From positions 1 through 38,916 of the forward strand of contig CAPAOL010000036.1 in the NCBI GenBank assembly GCA_948579315.1: a stretch of DNA of 38,916 nt, read 5' to 3'. The translations under genes and the position numbers were made by a program. Within the stretch, counting starts at the first letter, position 1; each line of letters opens with the position of its first letter. The stretch comes from an uncultured Phocaeicola sp. (GTDB lineage Bacteria > Bacteroidota > Bacteroidia > Bacteroidales > Bacteroidaceae). Shown piece after piece: positions 1-7,390 of the stretch. Below the pieces are notes generated by a model. It saw only the letters and a list, made by a program, of their open reading frames with translations, ran no database searches and was not told the DNA's origin.

Positions 1-195
1 CTAAATACTAATATATTAATCGCAATGGTTGGATTTTTATCGCACCACTACTAATTCTATATAATAAAAAACAATAATGACCAACGTACATTTATGGCAA
101 TAGGACAAGAGTATAATCTAATCTCTTATTCAGAACTAATGAATCAAGATTTCCTTTCCATTATATGGCTGAAAAGAAAATATACCTTTGAATAA
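1..195 (+). pseudogene. 3' remnant of an unidentified gene with an in-frame stop, cut by the window edge
   Basis: One reading frame runs from base 1 to a TAA at 193-195 and is interrupted only by an in-frame TAA at 52-54. The part after that stop reads as plausible protein (it contains QRTFMAIGQEYN and ends in LKRKYTFE). An ATG at 94 could start a 33-residue product, but no ribosome binding site is visible. I do not recognise the family. The piece lies directly upstream of the cytolysin-like gene on the same strand and shares its AT-rich composition, so it may be the end of a companion gene. It could also be chance open frame in AT-rich DNA. Confidence 0.3.
183..190 (+). promoter_or_regulatory. 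Bacteroidales -7 box upstream of the cytolysin-like gene
   Basis: TACCTTTG matches the TAnnTTTG -7 consensus exactly. Transcription would begin near 196-200, which excludes an ATG at 198 and favours the ATG at 225 as start. No clear TTTG -33 box is visible. Confidence 0.5.
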
Positions 196-224
196 ATATG
201 AGTATAAAACCTAAATACAAAGAA

Positions 225-1085
225 ATGAAAACTAAAATAATATACACCATCGTATTTTTGATGATTGCTAAACTTGCTTATAGCCAAGAAGAGCAATATA
301 GTGCAGATAAGTTTGTGGCAAAATGCCCCAATGAAATATTCATAGGAGCAATATTGGAAGCCAACAGCATCAATCAAGACACATATAAGTTCCTGAAAAT
401 ATCAATGAATCCTATAAACATGGGGTACACCATTCCTATAAAGTCACAAACAATCACTCCTTCCTATAATAACATGATGAAAGCTATTCATGAAGCGTTA
501 AAAACAAACGATGTCTTGAAAAGTAACTATTCTTTTTCATTCGTAATTAAAAAGATAAAATCATACCAAGAATTAGCTGTCAATTGGGGACAAAATATTA
601 ACCTTCAGCAACTATTAGGCATCACACCCGATTATAAGCCTCAAAAGAATATTATATTGATAGATATAAATCAAAGTTTTTTCAGCATTATAATGGATAT
701 GCCGGAATCACTAAGCACTGATCCACAAGTTTTGCAACAATTAGACAAGCTTGCATTTATAAACTCAATACAATTTGGCAGAAAAGTTATACTAGTTATT
801 GAAAGTAATATTGATTATGACAAATTACAAGAAGCTATTGACAATTTACTGAAGTCTAAGGAAGTTAGTCAAAAAGAACTAGCAATATTAGCCAATTCTA
901 ATATCAGATTGATGACTATTGGAAACAAAGAAATAAAAGATATCAACCCAGACAATCCTTTTACAAGCATACTTACTTATTTATCTTCAACAGTTACACC
1001 CGATGATTTCGGAGGACCTATATCATTTTCCGCCTCTAACATAAAAGATAATTCTGTATTTGTTAACTATTTCAATGTACAATAA
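225..1085 (+). CDS. Exported thiol-activated cytolysin-like (CDC/CDCL-type) pore-forming protein, short form
   Basis: 286 residues beginning with a signal peptide (hydrophobic YTIVFLMIAKLAYS, cleavage near AYSQ). The rest follows, in order, the core of cholesterol-dependent cytolysins: IFIGAIL (38-44) as in their first domain, SYQELAVNWGQ (113-123), QSFFSIIMDMP (150-160) like the family's IFYTVSADLP, SIQFGRKV (181-188) at the conserved YGR position, NIRLMTIG (226-233), and PISFSASNIKDNSVF (265-279) like PISYTSVFLKDNSV. The sequence ends there, so the cholesterol-binding domain 4 and its Trp-rich undecapeptide are absent. That fits the CDC-like proteins known from Bacteroidota, some reported to kill other bacteria. 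The start at 225 is chosen because the TACCTTTG box at 183-190 would start transcription near an earlier ATG at 198, and because 225 opens the signal peptide. The assignment rests on recalled family motifs, not on a search. Pore formation is inferred. Confidence 0.78.
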   Translation: MKTKIIYTIVFLMIAKLAYSQEEQYSADKFVAKCPNEIFIGAILEANSINQDTYKFLKISMNPINMGYTIPIKSQTITPSYNNMMKAIHEALKTNDVLKSNYSFSFVIKKIKSYQELAVNWGQNINLQQLLGITPDYKPQKNIILIDINQSFFSIIMDMPESLSTDPQVLQQLDKLAFINSIQFGRKVILVIESNIDYDKLQEAIDNLLKSKEVSQKELAILANSNIRLMTIGNKEIKDINPDNPFTSILTYLSSTVTPDDFGGPISFSASNIKDNSVFVNYFNVQ

Positions 1086-1097
1086 ATAATCATCATT

Positions 1098-1410
1098 ATG
1101 AAAAACATCCGTTCTATTTTACACATACTTCTGCGTAACGCTAATCTGCTCATGCAATGAAGCAACAGAATTAGCCCATATTACCCCTAATGTCAGTCTT
1201 ATAAAATATAAAGATATTGTTAAAATAGACTCTTTATATACATATCCAGGAGATTCTCTATATCAGAATTGGATAAATCAATATAATAAGAATCTGGAAG
1301 ACAAAACAAATATGAGCATAGATATTATATCCATGACAAAATATAATAACATTATAAACATTGATTCATCTGAAACATTTATGAAGGATTCTATTACGAA
1401 TCCTTCATAA
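1098..1410 (+). pseudogene. Small lipoprotein gene with a frameshift in its signal peptide
   Basis: The ATG at 1098 opens MKNIRSI and then hits TGA at 1158. The frame one base over, from about 1120, reads YTYFCVTLICSCNEATE and stays open to TAA at 1408-1410. Joining the frames at the TTTT run (1117-1120) gives a classic lipoprotein signal with lipobox LICSC and a mature part of roughly 85 residues. One base too many in the T run explains the break. It may be a true mutation, a phase-variable tract or a base-call error. The mature part is polar, rich in Asn, Asp, Ile and Lys, and I recognise no domain. It starts 12 bases after the cytolysin-like gene on the same strand, so co-transcription is likely. 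A protective (immunity) role is only a guess from position. Confidence 0.5.
1381..1408 (+). repeat. Perfect 10-bp inverted repeat overlapping a stop codon
   Basis: ATGAAGGATT (1381-1390) and AATCCTTCAT (1399-1408) are exact reverse complements around an 8-base loop. The right arm runs into the TAA of the broken lipoprotein gene. There is no T tract, so it is not a typical intrinsic terminator; it may protect the 3' end of the message. Confidence 0.45.
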
Positions 1411-1444
1411 CAATACACTATCAATCAGCTATCTACACCACAAT

Positions 1445-1475
1445 GACGGATTTGAAGAATTTTCCGTCCTCTTTT
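1445..1475 (+). terminator. Probable intrinsic terminator after the cytolysin-like region
   Basis: GACGGA (1445-1450) pairs with TCCGTC (1463-1468), followed by the T-rich tail CTCTTTT. It lies between the plus-strand lipoprotein remnant and the 3' end of folK on the minus strand, and ends plus-strand transcription. Confidence 0.55.
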
Positions 1476-1496
1476 AATTAATATACTCTTACAGGT

Positions 1497-1943
1497 TTAA
1501 AGCTCCCCCAGCCTTTTTCCCAATACCGGATGCACCACATCCGATGCAATCTCCGCCAGCGGGTCCATGACAAACCTCCGTTCAGTCATCAGGGGATGAG
1601 GGATTTCCAATTCCGGCGTATGCAGTATTAAATCGCCGTACAACAAAATATCTATATCAATCAGGCGGTCACTATAATTACCTCCCGCCGACTTCTTCAT
1701 CCGGCCTAATTCACGCTCTATCTCCTGTGTTTCCCGCAATATATCCAAGGGAGGAAGCACACTCTCCACGCAACAGGCGGCATTCAGAAAAGAATTTTCA
1801 GAAGAAAACCCCCAAGGGGCAGTAACATAAAAAGCGGAAAGGGCAGTAACCTCCCCTATCCGCTCATTTATCTTCCGGACAGCAACATGCAGATTTGATT
1901 CTTTATCACCCAGATTGGTTCCAAGTCCCAAATAAACCCTCAT
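1497..1943 (-). CDS. folK: 2-amino-4-hydroxy-6-hydroxymethyldihydropteridine diphosphokinase
   Basis: 148 residues, the usual size for HPPK, which transfers pyrophosphate from ATP to 6-hydroxymethyl-7,8-dihydropterin in cytosolic folate synthesis. Seen: N-terminal VYLGLGTNLGDKESN, the substrate loop region FYVTAPWGFSSENSFLN, and the signature stretch DRLIDIDILLYGD followed by IPHPLMTERRFV. An in-frame TTG lies 12 bases upstream, but the ATG at 1943 puts the first strand at the normal family position and is preceded by TTGGAG. It is the last gene of the minus-strand operon, about 18 bases after queA. Confidence 0.95.
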   Translation of the reverse strand: MRVYLGLGTNLGDKESNLHVAVRKINERIGEVTALSAFYVTAPWGFSSENSFLNAACCVESVLPPLDILRETQEIERELGRMKKSAGGNYSDRLIDIDILLYGDLILHTPELEIPHPLMTERRFVMDPLAEIASDVVHPVLGKRLGEL

Positions 1944-1961
1944 ACGCTGCTCCAACCGGTA

Positions 1962-3017
1962 TTACTTATCCAAAATCAACATAGCGTCGCCATAAGTACC
2001 GAAACGGTAATCTTCCTTCAACGCTGTATGATAAGCCTCCATCACCAGATCATAACCACCGTAGGCAGCTACCAGCATCAGCAAAGTGGAGAGAGGCAGG
2101 TGGAAGTTAGTAACCATGCTGTTGGCTACCGAGAAATCATAAGGAGGGAAAATGAACTTATTGGTCCATCCGTCAAATTCTTTCAGATGACCATCCGTAC
2201 CTACCGCAGTCTCTATCGTGCGCATCACTGTCGTTCCTACCGCACAAATATTCTTTCCTTCATCCTTGGCATTATTCACAATACGGCACGCATCCGCATT
2301 GACATACATCTGCTCCGAATCCATCTTATGCTTGGTAAGGTCCTCCACATCAATCTCGCGGAAATTACCCAGTCCGGCATGCATCGTCACAAAAGCAAAG
2401 TCTATACCTTTGATTTCCATACGCTTCATCAACTCGCGGCTGAAATGAAGTCCGGCAGTGGGAGCTGTCACAGCTCCTTCGTTCTTGGCAAAGATAGTCT
2501 GGAAACGTTCGGCATCTTCCTCTTCTACCGGACGACGGATGAAACTGGGCAGCGGAGCCTCTCCCAACGCATACAATGCTTTCTTGAACTCGTCGTGAGA
2601 GCCGTCATACAGGAAACGCAGGGTACGTCCGCGGGAAGTGGTGTTGTCAATCACTTCGGCCACCATGGAATCATCGTCACCAAAATAAAGCTTGTTACCG
2701 ATACGGATCTTACGGGCAGGATCTACCAGCACATCCCACAAGCGAAGTTCCTCATTCAGCTCGCGCAACAAAAATACCTCGATACGGGCACCGGTCTTTT
2801 CCTTATTTCCATACAAACGCGCAGGGAAAACTTTCGTATCATTAAAGATAAACACATCTTTATCATCAAAATAGTCCAGGATATCCTTGAATACCTTGTG
2901 TTCAATCTTACCTGTTGATTTGTGAACAACCATCAGGCGCGACTCATCTCTATACTTAGCCGGATGCAAAGCTATTTTATCCTCCGGCAGTTTAAATTTA
3001 AATTGCGACAGTTTCAT
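1962..3017 (-). CDS. queA: S-adenosylmethionine:tRNA ribosyltransferase-isomerase
   Basis: 351 residues, full length for QueA. The enzyme moves the ribosyl part of SAM to 7-deazaguanine at the wobble base (position 34) of certain tRNAs, giving epoxyqueuosine. Family blocks visible are the N-terminal HPAKYRDESRLMVV, FNDTKVFPARLYG, GAVTAPTAGLHF, SMVTNFHLPLSTL and the C-terminal YRFGTYGDAMLI. The ATG at 3017 is 11 bases after truB, so the gene is co-transcribed with another tRNA-modification gene. I see no defect. Confidence 0.97.
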   Translation of the reverse strand: MKLSQFKFKLPEDKIALHPAKYRDESRLMVVHKSTGKIEHKVFKDILDYFDDKDVFIFNDTKVFPARLYGNKEKTGARIEVFLLRELNEELRLWDVLVDPARKIRIGNKLYFGDDDSMVAEVIDNTTSRGRTLRFLYDGSHDEFKKALYALGEAPLPSFIRRPVEEEDAERFQTIFAKNEGAVTAPTAGLHFSRELMKRMEIKGIDFAFVTMHAGLGNFREIDVEDLTKHKMDSEQMYVNADACRIVNNAKDEGKNICAVGTTVMRTIETAVGTDGHLKEFDGWTNKFIFPPYDFSVANSMVTNFHLPLSTLLMLVAAYGGYDLVMEAYHTALKEDYRFGTYGDAMLILDK

Positions 3018-3028
3018 CTTATCTCTCC

Positions 3029-3736
3029 TTATTCGTTTATAACTTCTTCAATCTCTTGTTGGTCAAGCCATTCCGGAAAACTTTCCACCGACAAACAGTC
3101 TTCCAGTCTCACATCCCCCACCCGGGTACGTATCAGCCCTGTCAAATGAGCACCGCTATTCAAAGCTTCGCCAATATCACGGGCCAATGCACGGATATAA
3201 GTGCCCTTGCTGCACACTACCCTGATTTTAATCTCAGGCAGATTACATTCCAGCAACTCTATCTCGTCTATAATCAACGTCTTGGCTTTCAACTCCACAT
3301 CCTCACCTTTTCGAGCCAAATCGTAAGCGCGTTTACCATCTACCTTACAAGCCGAGAAAACAGGCGGAATCTGTTCTATCCTGCCGATAAAACGCTGCAA
3401 GGCTTCCTCTACCAACTCGCGGGTGATATGTTCCGTAGGATAGGTAGCATCTATCTCCTTCTCCAGGTCGAATGAAGGTGTGGTAGCCCCTAACTGCAAG
3501 GTGGCAATGTATTCTTTGGTATGATACTGGAACTCTTCGATGCGTTTCGTTGCCTTGCCTGTACAAATAATCATCACCCCGGTAGCCAGCGGGTCTAATG
3601 TCCCGGCATGTCCCACTTTTATTTTCTTCACGCCCAGTTTGCGGCAAATATGGTATCTTATCTTGTTCACCACTGCAAATGAGGTCCATTTCAGCGGTTT
3701 ATCAAAGTATAATACTTCTCCTTCTTTAAAATTCAT
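3029..3736 (-). CDS. truB: tRNA pseudouridine-55 synthase
   Basis: 235 residues. It isomerises uridine 55 in the T-arm of tRNA. The catalytic motif GHAGTLDPLATGVM holds the nucleophilic Asp at about residue 48. VFSACKVDGKRAYDLARKGE and CSKGTYIRALARDIG are further TruB blocks. It is shorter than E. coli TruB (about 314 residues) because the sequence ends without a C-terminal PUA domain, as in other Bacteroidota. Only 4 bases separate it from the uppP stop, so the two are probably translationally linked. Confidence 0.96.
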   Translation of the reverse strand: MNFKEGEVLYFDKPLKWTSFAVVNKIRYHICRKLGVKKIKVGHAGTLDPLATGVMIICTGKATKRIEEFQYHTKEYIATLQLGATTPSFDLEKEIDATYPTEHITRELVEEALQRFIGRIEQIPPVFSACKVDGKRAYDLARKGEDVELKAKTLIIDEIELLECNLPEIKIRVVCSKGTYIRALARDIGEALNSGAHLTGLIRTRVGDVRLEDCLSVESFPEWLDQQEIEEVINE

Positions 3737-3740
3737 CCAA

Positions 3741-4541
3741 TTACATCAATGTGCACGCTATCGTAACGGCACCGGCTATGGCACAATAGATAGCAAAATA
3801 AATCAACTTACCTTTCTTCACAATATTAATCATCCACTTACAAGCTACACAGCCCGATATGAAAGCTGCCAGAAAACCTACAACCAATGACAATACAGAT
3901 ATATCTGATGTGCCGGCTGCAGCTCCTTTTACAATCTTCATACCATCCAGCAACGCCTCACCCAATATAGGAGGAATCACCATCAGGAAAGAGAACTGAG
4001 CCAGTTTCGCCTTGTTGTCTCCCAACAACAAACCGGTAGCAATGGTAGTACCCGAACGGGATAATCCCGGCATCACGGCACAAGCCTGTGCCAGACCTAT
4101 AATAAACGCATCCTTCATGCTGATGTTCTCTTTCAAACGAGGTTTTGCATAATAAGAGAAAGCAAGAAGCAAAGCTGTCAATAACAGCATACAACCTACA
4201 ATGAGCAAGCCGGAACCGAAAATTTCTTCCACATAATCTTTAAAAAACACACCCACAATGCCGATAGGAATCATGGATACCAGGATATTGATCACATATT
4301 TTGTCTCCGCATTCATCTCAAACTTGAACAAGCCACGGAATATCCAGCCTATTTCTTTCCATAATATAACCAAAGTACTGAGTACCGTAGCCACATGCAC
4401 TGCTATGGTAAAAGTCAGATTATCTTCCCCTTGTATGCCAAACAATGCCGAACCGATAGCCAGATGACCACTACTGCTGACCGGCAAATACTCTGTCAAT
4501 CCTTGGAGCACACCAAGGATCAATGCCTCAAACCATTCCAT
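3741..4541 (-). CDS. uppP: Undecaprenyl-diphosphate phosphatase (BacA type)
   Basis: 266 residues of polytopic membrane protein. It removes the terminal phosphate of undecaprenyl diphosphate so the lipid carrier can be reused for peptidoglycan and surface polysaccharides. The two family motifs are present: [14 protein letters not shown] (about 17-30) and [13 protein letters not shown] (about 157-169), each carrying the Ser, Arg and His or Thr residues expected in the active site. At least six hydrophobic segments can be counted. Its position between ftsX/DUF3098 and truB matches the usual Bacteroidales gene order. Confidence 0.96.
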
Positions 4542-4578
4542 TCTTTAAATAAAAATTGAGAATTAAAAATTAAAAAAA

Positions 4579-4824
4579 TCAAGAGTTAACCACTTCTGTC
4601 TTGTCCTTTGGCTTGCGGACAATGCCATAAATCATAAAGATAAAGCCAAAGAAACATACTGCGGGCGCCACTTTGATGCGACGTACACTAAAAATATCCG
4701 GCTCAAAATATCCTTCTGTCGAACTAGGTCCTGTCATCAGCAGAAAACCGACAATAATCACTGCCATACCTATGGCAAGCAATATAAAATTAGTTTTATC
4801 AAAGGCGAATTTTTGTCTATCCAT
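4579..4824 (-). CDS. DUF3098 family small membrane protein
   Basis: 81 residues with two predicted transmembrane segments (about 12-30 and 52-70) separated by a short soluble loop containing PSSTEGYFEPDIFSVRRI, and a charged C-terminal tail. This is the DUF3098 family, a Bacteroidota protein of unknown function typically found next to ftsX. Its start is 12 bases after ftsX ends. A role in division or in the envelope around FtsX is inferred from position only. Confidence 0.85.
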   Translation of the reverse strand: MDRQKFAFDKTNFILLAIGMAVIIVGFLLMTGPSSTEGYFEPDIFSVRRIKVAPAVCFFGFIFMIYGIVRKPKDKTEVVNS

Positions 4825-4836
4825 ATCCTTTTATTA

Positions 4837-5706
4837 TTAAATGTAATACAACGCACTAGCTTTCATGCGCAAGTATTTGTTGATTGATATATATGCACAC
4901 ATAAAGGTAATAACCACACCAAACACAAAAACAGAACCCATTACCATAAGCATGGTCATAGGGGTAATAATCTCAATCAATTCGGGTTCATATCTTACCA
5001 ACGCATAGGCCATTCCTATCAATGCCGCATCTGCCATGGCAGCGGCCAGTATCCCTATCCATATATTCCGCACCAAAAAAGGACGACGGATAAATCCCCA
5101 GCTTGCCCCTACCAGTTTCATGGTATGAATCAGAAAACGTTTGGAATAAATGGCCAGACGGATGGTGTTATTAATCAGCGCAAAAGAAATAAGGGTAAGC
5201 AGCGCAGCCAGTCCCAATAGCAAAAAACTGATTTTCCGTATATTGCTGTTCACTGCATCCAGTAAATCCTGGGGATAGTTGATTTCCATTACTTTCTTGT
5301 TCCGCATAATTTTCTGCTCTATCCAAGAAATGCTGTCCGAATTGGCATAATCGGCATTCAGTTTTATTTCAATAGAAGCTGTAAAAGGATTATATCCCAA
5401 GAATTCAGCCGGGTCTGTACCCATCGCTTCGCTCTGCTCTTTCAACGCCTGCTCCTTCGATATATAGGAAGTTTCTTTCACAAAAGGTTCCTCATTCAAT
5501 TTTTTCTGGAATTTCAAAGCGTCCGCTTCTTTCATATCATCGCTGATGAGTACGGAGAAACTGATGTTCTCGCGTACATACTTGGATAAGTTATTGGCAG
5601 ACAGCACAAAGAATACCACCATCCCCAACAAGAGCAACACCAGCATTGTACTGATGCTGGAGGTAATGAACTGCATATCGAAAAAGGACCCTGATTTTTT
5701 TCCCAT
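4837..5706 (-). CDS. ftsX: Cell division protein FtsX
   Basis: 289 residues. Layout is typical of FtsX: one TM near the N-terminus (about 16-38), an extracytoplasmic domain (about 40-155) with the family's YISKEQALKEQ, then three TMs in the C-terminal half with the conserved TIRLAIYSKRFLIHTMKLVGA stretch. FtsX pairs with the ATPase FtsE and controls septal peptidoglycan hydrolases; ftsE is not adjacent here. The frame also has a GTG at 5712, but the ATG at 5706, two bases after the upstream TGA, is the more likely start. Confidence 0.92.
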   Translation of the reverse strand: MGKKSGSFFDMQFITSSISTMLVLLLLGMVVFFVLSANNLSKYVRENISFSVLISDDMKEADALKFQKKLNEEPFVKETSYISKEQALKEQSEAMGTDPAEFLGYNPFTASIEIKLNADYANSDSISWIEQKIMRNKKVMEINYPQDLLDAVNSNIRKISFLLLGLAALLTLISFALINNTIRLAIYSKRFLIHTMKLVGASWGFIRRPFLVRNIWIGILAAAMADAALIGMAYALVRYEPELIEIITPMTMLMVMGSVFVFGVVITFMCAYISINKYLRMKASALYYI

Positions 5707-5708
5707 AA

Positions 5709-6605
5709 TCACTTCTTTCTGAATACATAAATCATTGAACTACTGCGTTCTTTTTTCGCCAGTGAACTGAACCAGGCCAACAGGCCCGTCCACATTCCCT
5801 TCAAAAAGGACAAACGGCTGCCTTTATATCTTTCCGTCAACATGGATACATAAAAAGCATCAAAAGGCATCGGATGCTGTTCCGCTAATTTAAAACCATG
5901 CTTGACACCGAATTGTTGCATGACGGAAGGTGTAAAATGCCATAAATGACGGGGCACATCGTATGCCGCCCACCATTCCTTATACTTTTCCGCATCATAC
6001 GAACTGGGATTAGGCACAGCCACTATCAATACTCCCCTCTCTTTCAACAGCTTGAATAATTTCTCCCACGTTTCATTCAGATGTTCCAGATGCTCCATCA
6101 CATGCCATAAAGTTATGGCATCAAAAGAATGATCGGCATATCCCGCCAAAGCATCCTCCGTATCTACATCCAATTCAAAATGCTCTTTGGCAAACGAACG
6201 CGCCTGCGGACTTTTCTCTATCGCTTTCACCCGCCATCCGCGCTCCTTCATAGCATTGCTGAAATATCTGGTACCGGTACCTATGTCTAACAAAGTACCT
6301 TTACTCAAACCGGATGTCCGTTTTATCAGCTTGGCTTTGCGTGACAGCATATACTTGCGTACCTCATGGTATACACGGTTCATCAGCCCCTTGCGGGTAT
6401 CAGTGTGTGAAATATAATCGGGGGTCTCATAATATCGCCCTATCTCGGCTTCCACGGGTGCACCTTGTGTAAAAATAAAGCCACAATCATCGCAGCGAAC
6501 CAAATTGAATTGTTCACCCGAAGCATAGTGATCCGTACAAGTGATTGCATGTCCCAAATGTTTTCCGCCGCACAACGGACAAGTATTTATTTTGAGTATA
6601 TCCAC
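5709..6605 (-). CDS. Class I SAM-dependent methyltransferase with N-terminal zinc ribbon
   Basis: About 298 residues. The N-terminus has two Cys pairs, CPLC (about 9-12) and CDDC (about 38-41), forming a likely zinc ribbon. The Rossmann methyltransferase part follows, with SAM motif I LLDIGTGTRYF (about 109-119), SFDAITLWHVMEHL, and GGVLIV-like RGVLIVAVPNP. The substrate is unknown; similar proteins are annotated near lipid or sugar modification. No ATG is near the N-terminus. GTG at 6605 is chosen because AGGG lies 6 bases before it and TTATTTTG (6625-6632), a one-mismatch -7 box, sits just upstream. A longer TTG start at 6635 would overlap that box. It is the first gene of the operon running to folK. 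Confidence 0.8.
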   Translation of the reverse strand: MDILKINTCPLCGGKHLGHAITCTDHYASGEQFNLVRCDDCGFIFTQGAPVEAEIGRYYETPDYISHTDTRKGLMNRVYHEVRKYMLSRKAKLIKRTSGLSKGTLLDIGTGTRYFSNAMKERGWRVKAIEKSPQARSFAKEHFELDVDTEDALAGYADHSFDAITLWHVMEHLEHLNETWEKLFKLLKERGVLIVAVPNPSSYDAEKYKEWWAAYDVPRHLWHFTPSVMQQFGVKHGFKLAEQHPMPFDAFYVSMLTERYKGSRLSFLKGMWTGLLAWFSSLAKKERSSSMIYVFRKK

Positions 6606-6708
6606 TTTTTGCCCTAATTTGCTGCAAAATAACAAATAAATTGAATGAGAAGGACTATCCTTTAAGTACTTTTAAGAGTATAAGTTAATAATTCGTTTTT
6701 ACTTTTCC

Positions 6709-6716
6709 TACATTTG
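6709..6716 (+). promoter_or_regulatory. -7 box for the PspC-domain gene
   Basis: TACATTTG is an exact TAnnTTTG match 27 bases before the ATG at 6743. The -33 box is weak. The divergent methyltransferase operon starts about 100 bases away. Confidence 0.55.
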
Positions 6717-6742
6717 TGCAGATAACTTAAAAAGAGACGGAA

Positions 6743-6979
6743 ATGGAAAACAAAAAACTGACCCGTTCCAACAACAGAATGCTAGCCGGAGTATGTGCGG
6801 GACTGGCCGATTATTTTGGCTGGGATGTTACGGTAGTGCGCATTATCTATTCATTTGCCACGGTTTTCACAGCCTTTTCGGGCATTATTGTCTATATAAT
6901 CTTATGGATTGTTATGCCCGAAAAGAAATATCGTGACGGTTACGAAGACCGGATGAATGACAGACTGCATAACCGATAA
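6743..6979 (+). CDS. PspC-domain small membrane protein
   Basis: 78 residues. The PspC domain is obvious: KLTRSNNRMLAGVCAGLADYF, then DVTVVRIIYSFATVFTAFSG and a hydrophobic segment ending VMPEKK. Such proteins sit in the inner membrane and in other bacteria belong to the phage-shock or membrane-stress response. No pspA or partner gene is near, so its role here is not shown. Transcribed alone from its own promoter, it ends 9 bases before the convergent FKBP gene, with no terminator visible between them. Confidence 0.9.
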   Translation: MENKKLTRSNNRMLAGVCAGLADYFGWDVTVVRIIYSFATVFTAFSGIIVYIILWIVMPEKKYRDGYEDRMNDRLHNR

Positions 6980-6988
6980 CCGGAGGCA

Positions 6989-7390
6989 TTATGCAATGCC
7001 CAGCAGTTCCACCTCAAATATTAATGTAGAGAAAGCAGGAATCGGCCCGCTTGTACGGTTGCCATATCCCATAGTATAAGGAATATAAACCACCCATTTA
7101 TCTCCTACATGCATACGTTGAAGCGCCAGCTGCCATCCCTCTATGACATCACACAGCCGGAAAGCTTCGGGACAGTTACGGTCATAGGAATTATCAAACT
7201 CTTTTCCGTTTATCAGACTTCCCCGATAATGAACGGTGACAATACTTCGGATTGTAGGTGAAACTGTACCCGTACCTGTCTGCAATACTTTATAAAACAT
7301 ATTACAAGGTAAAGGACAAATACCTTCCTGTGTAGAAAGAACTTGCAAATATTGCAAGTTCTTTTCCTTATATTCTTCTTTTCTCCCCAT
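6989..7390 (-). CDS. FKBP-type peptidyl-prolyl cis-trans isomerase
   Basis: 133 residues. The FKBP fold shows in VTVHYRGSLINGKEFDNS, VIEGWQLALQRMHVGDKWVVYIP and GYGNRTSGPIPAFSTLIFEVELL. It catalyses proline isomerisation during protein folding. No signal peptide is seen, so it is probably cytoplasmic, although its longer periplasmic relatives are common in this group. Its ATG overlaps the miaB TGA by one base (TGATG), so translation is coupled to miaB. Confidence 0.92.
   Translation of the reverse strand: MGRKEEYKEKNLQYLQVLSTQEGICPLPCNMFYKVLQTGTGTVSPTIRSIVTVHYRGSLINGKEFDNSYDRNCPEAFRLCDVIEGWQLALQRMHVGDKWVVYIPYTMGYGNRTSGPIPAFSTLIFEVELLGIA

Noticed and set aside
2028..2918. A 296-codon open frame on the plus strand
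   Set aside because: It lies wholly antisense to queA, which is a clear full-length family member; the plus-strand translation has no domain, no start signal and low-complexity His/Arg content.
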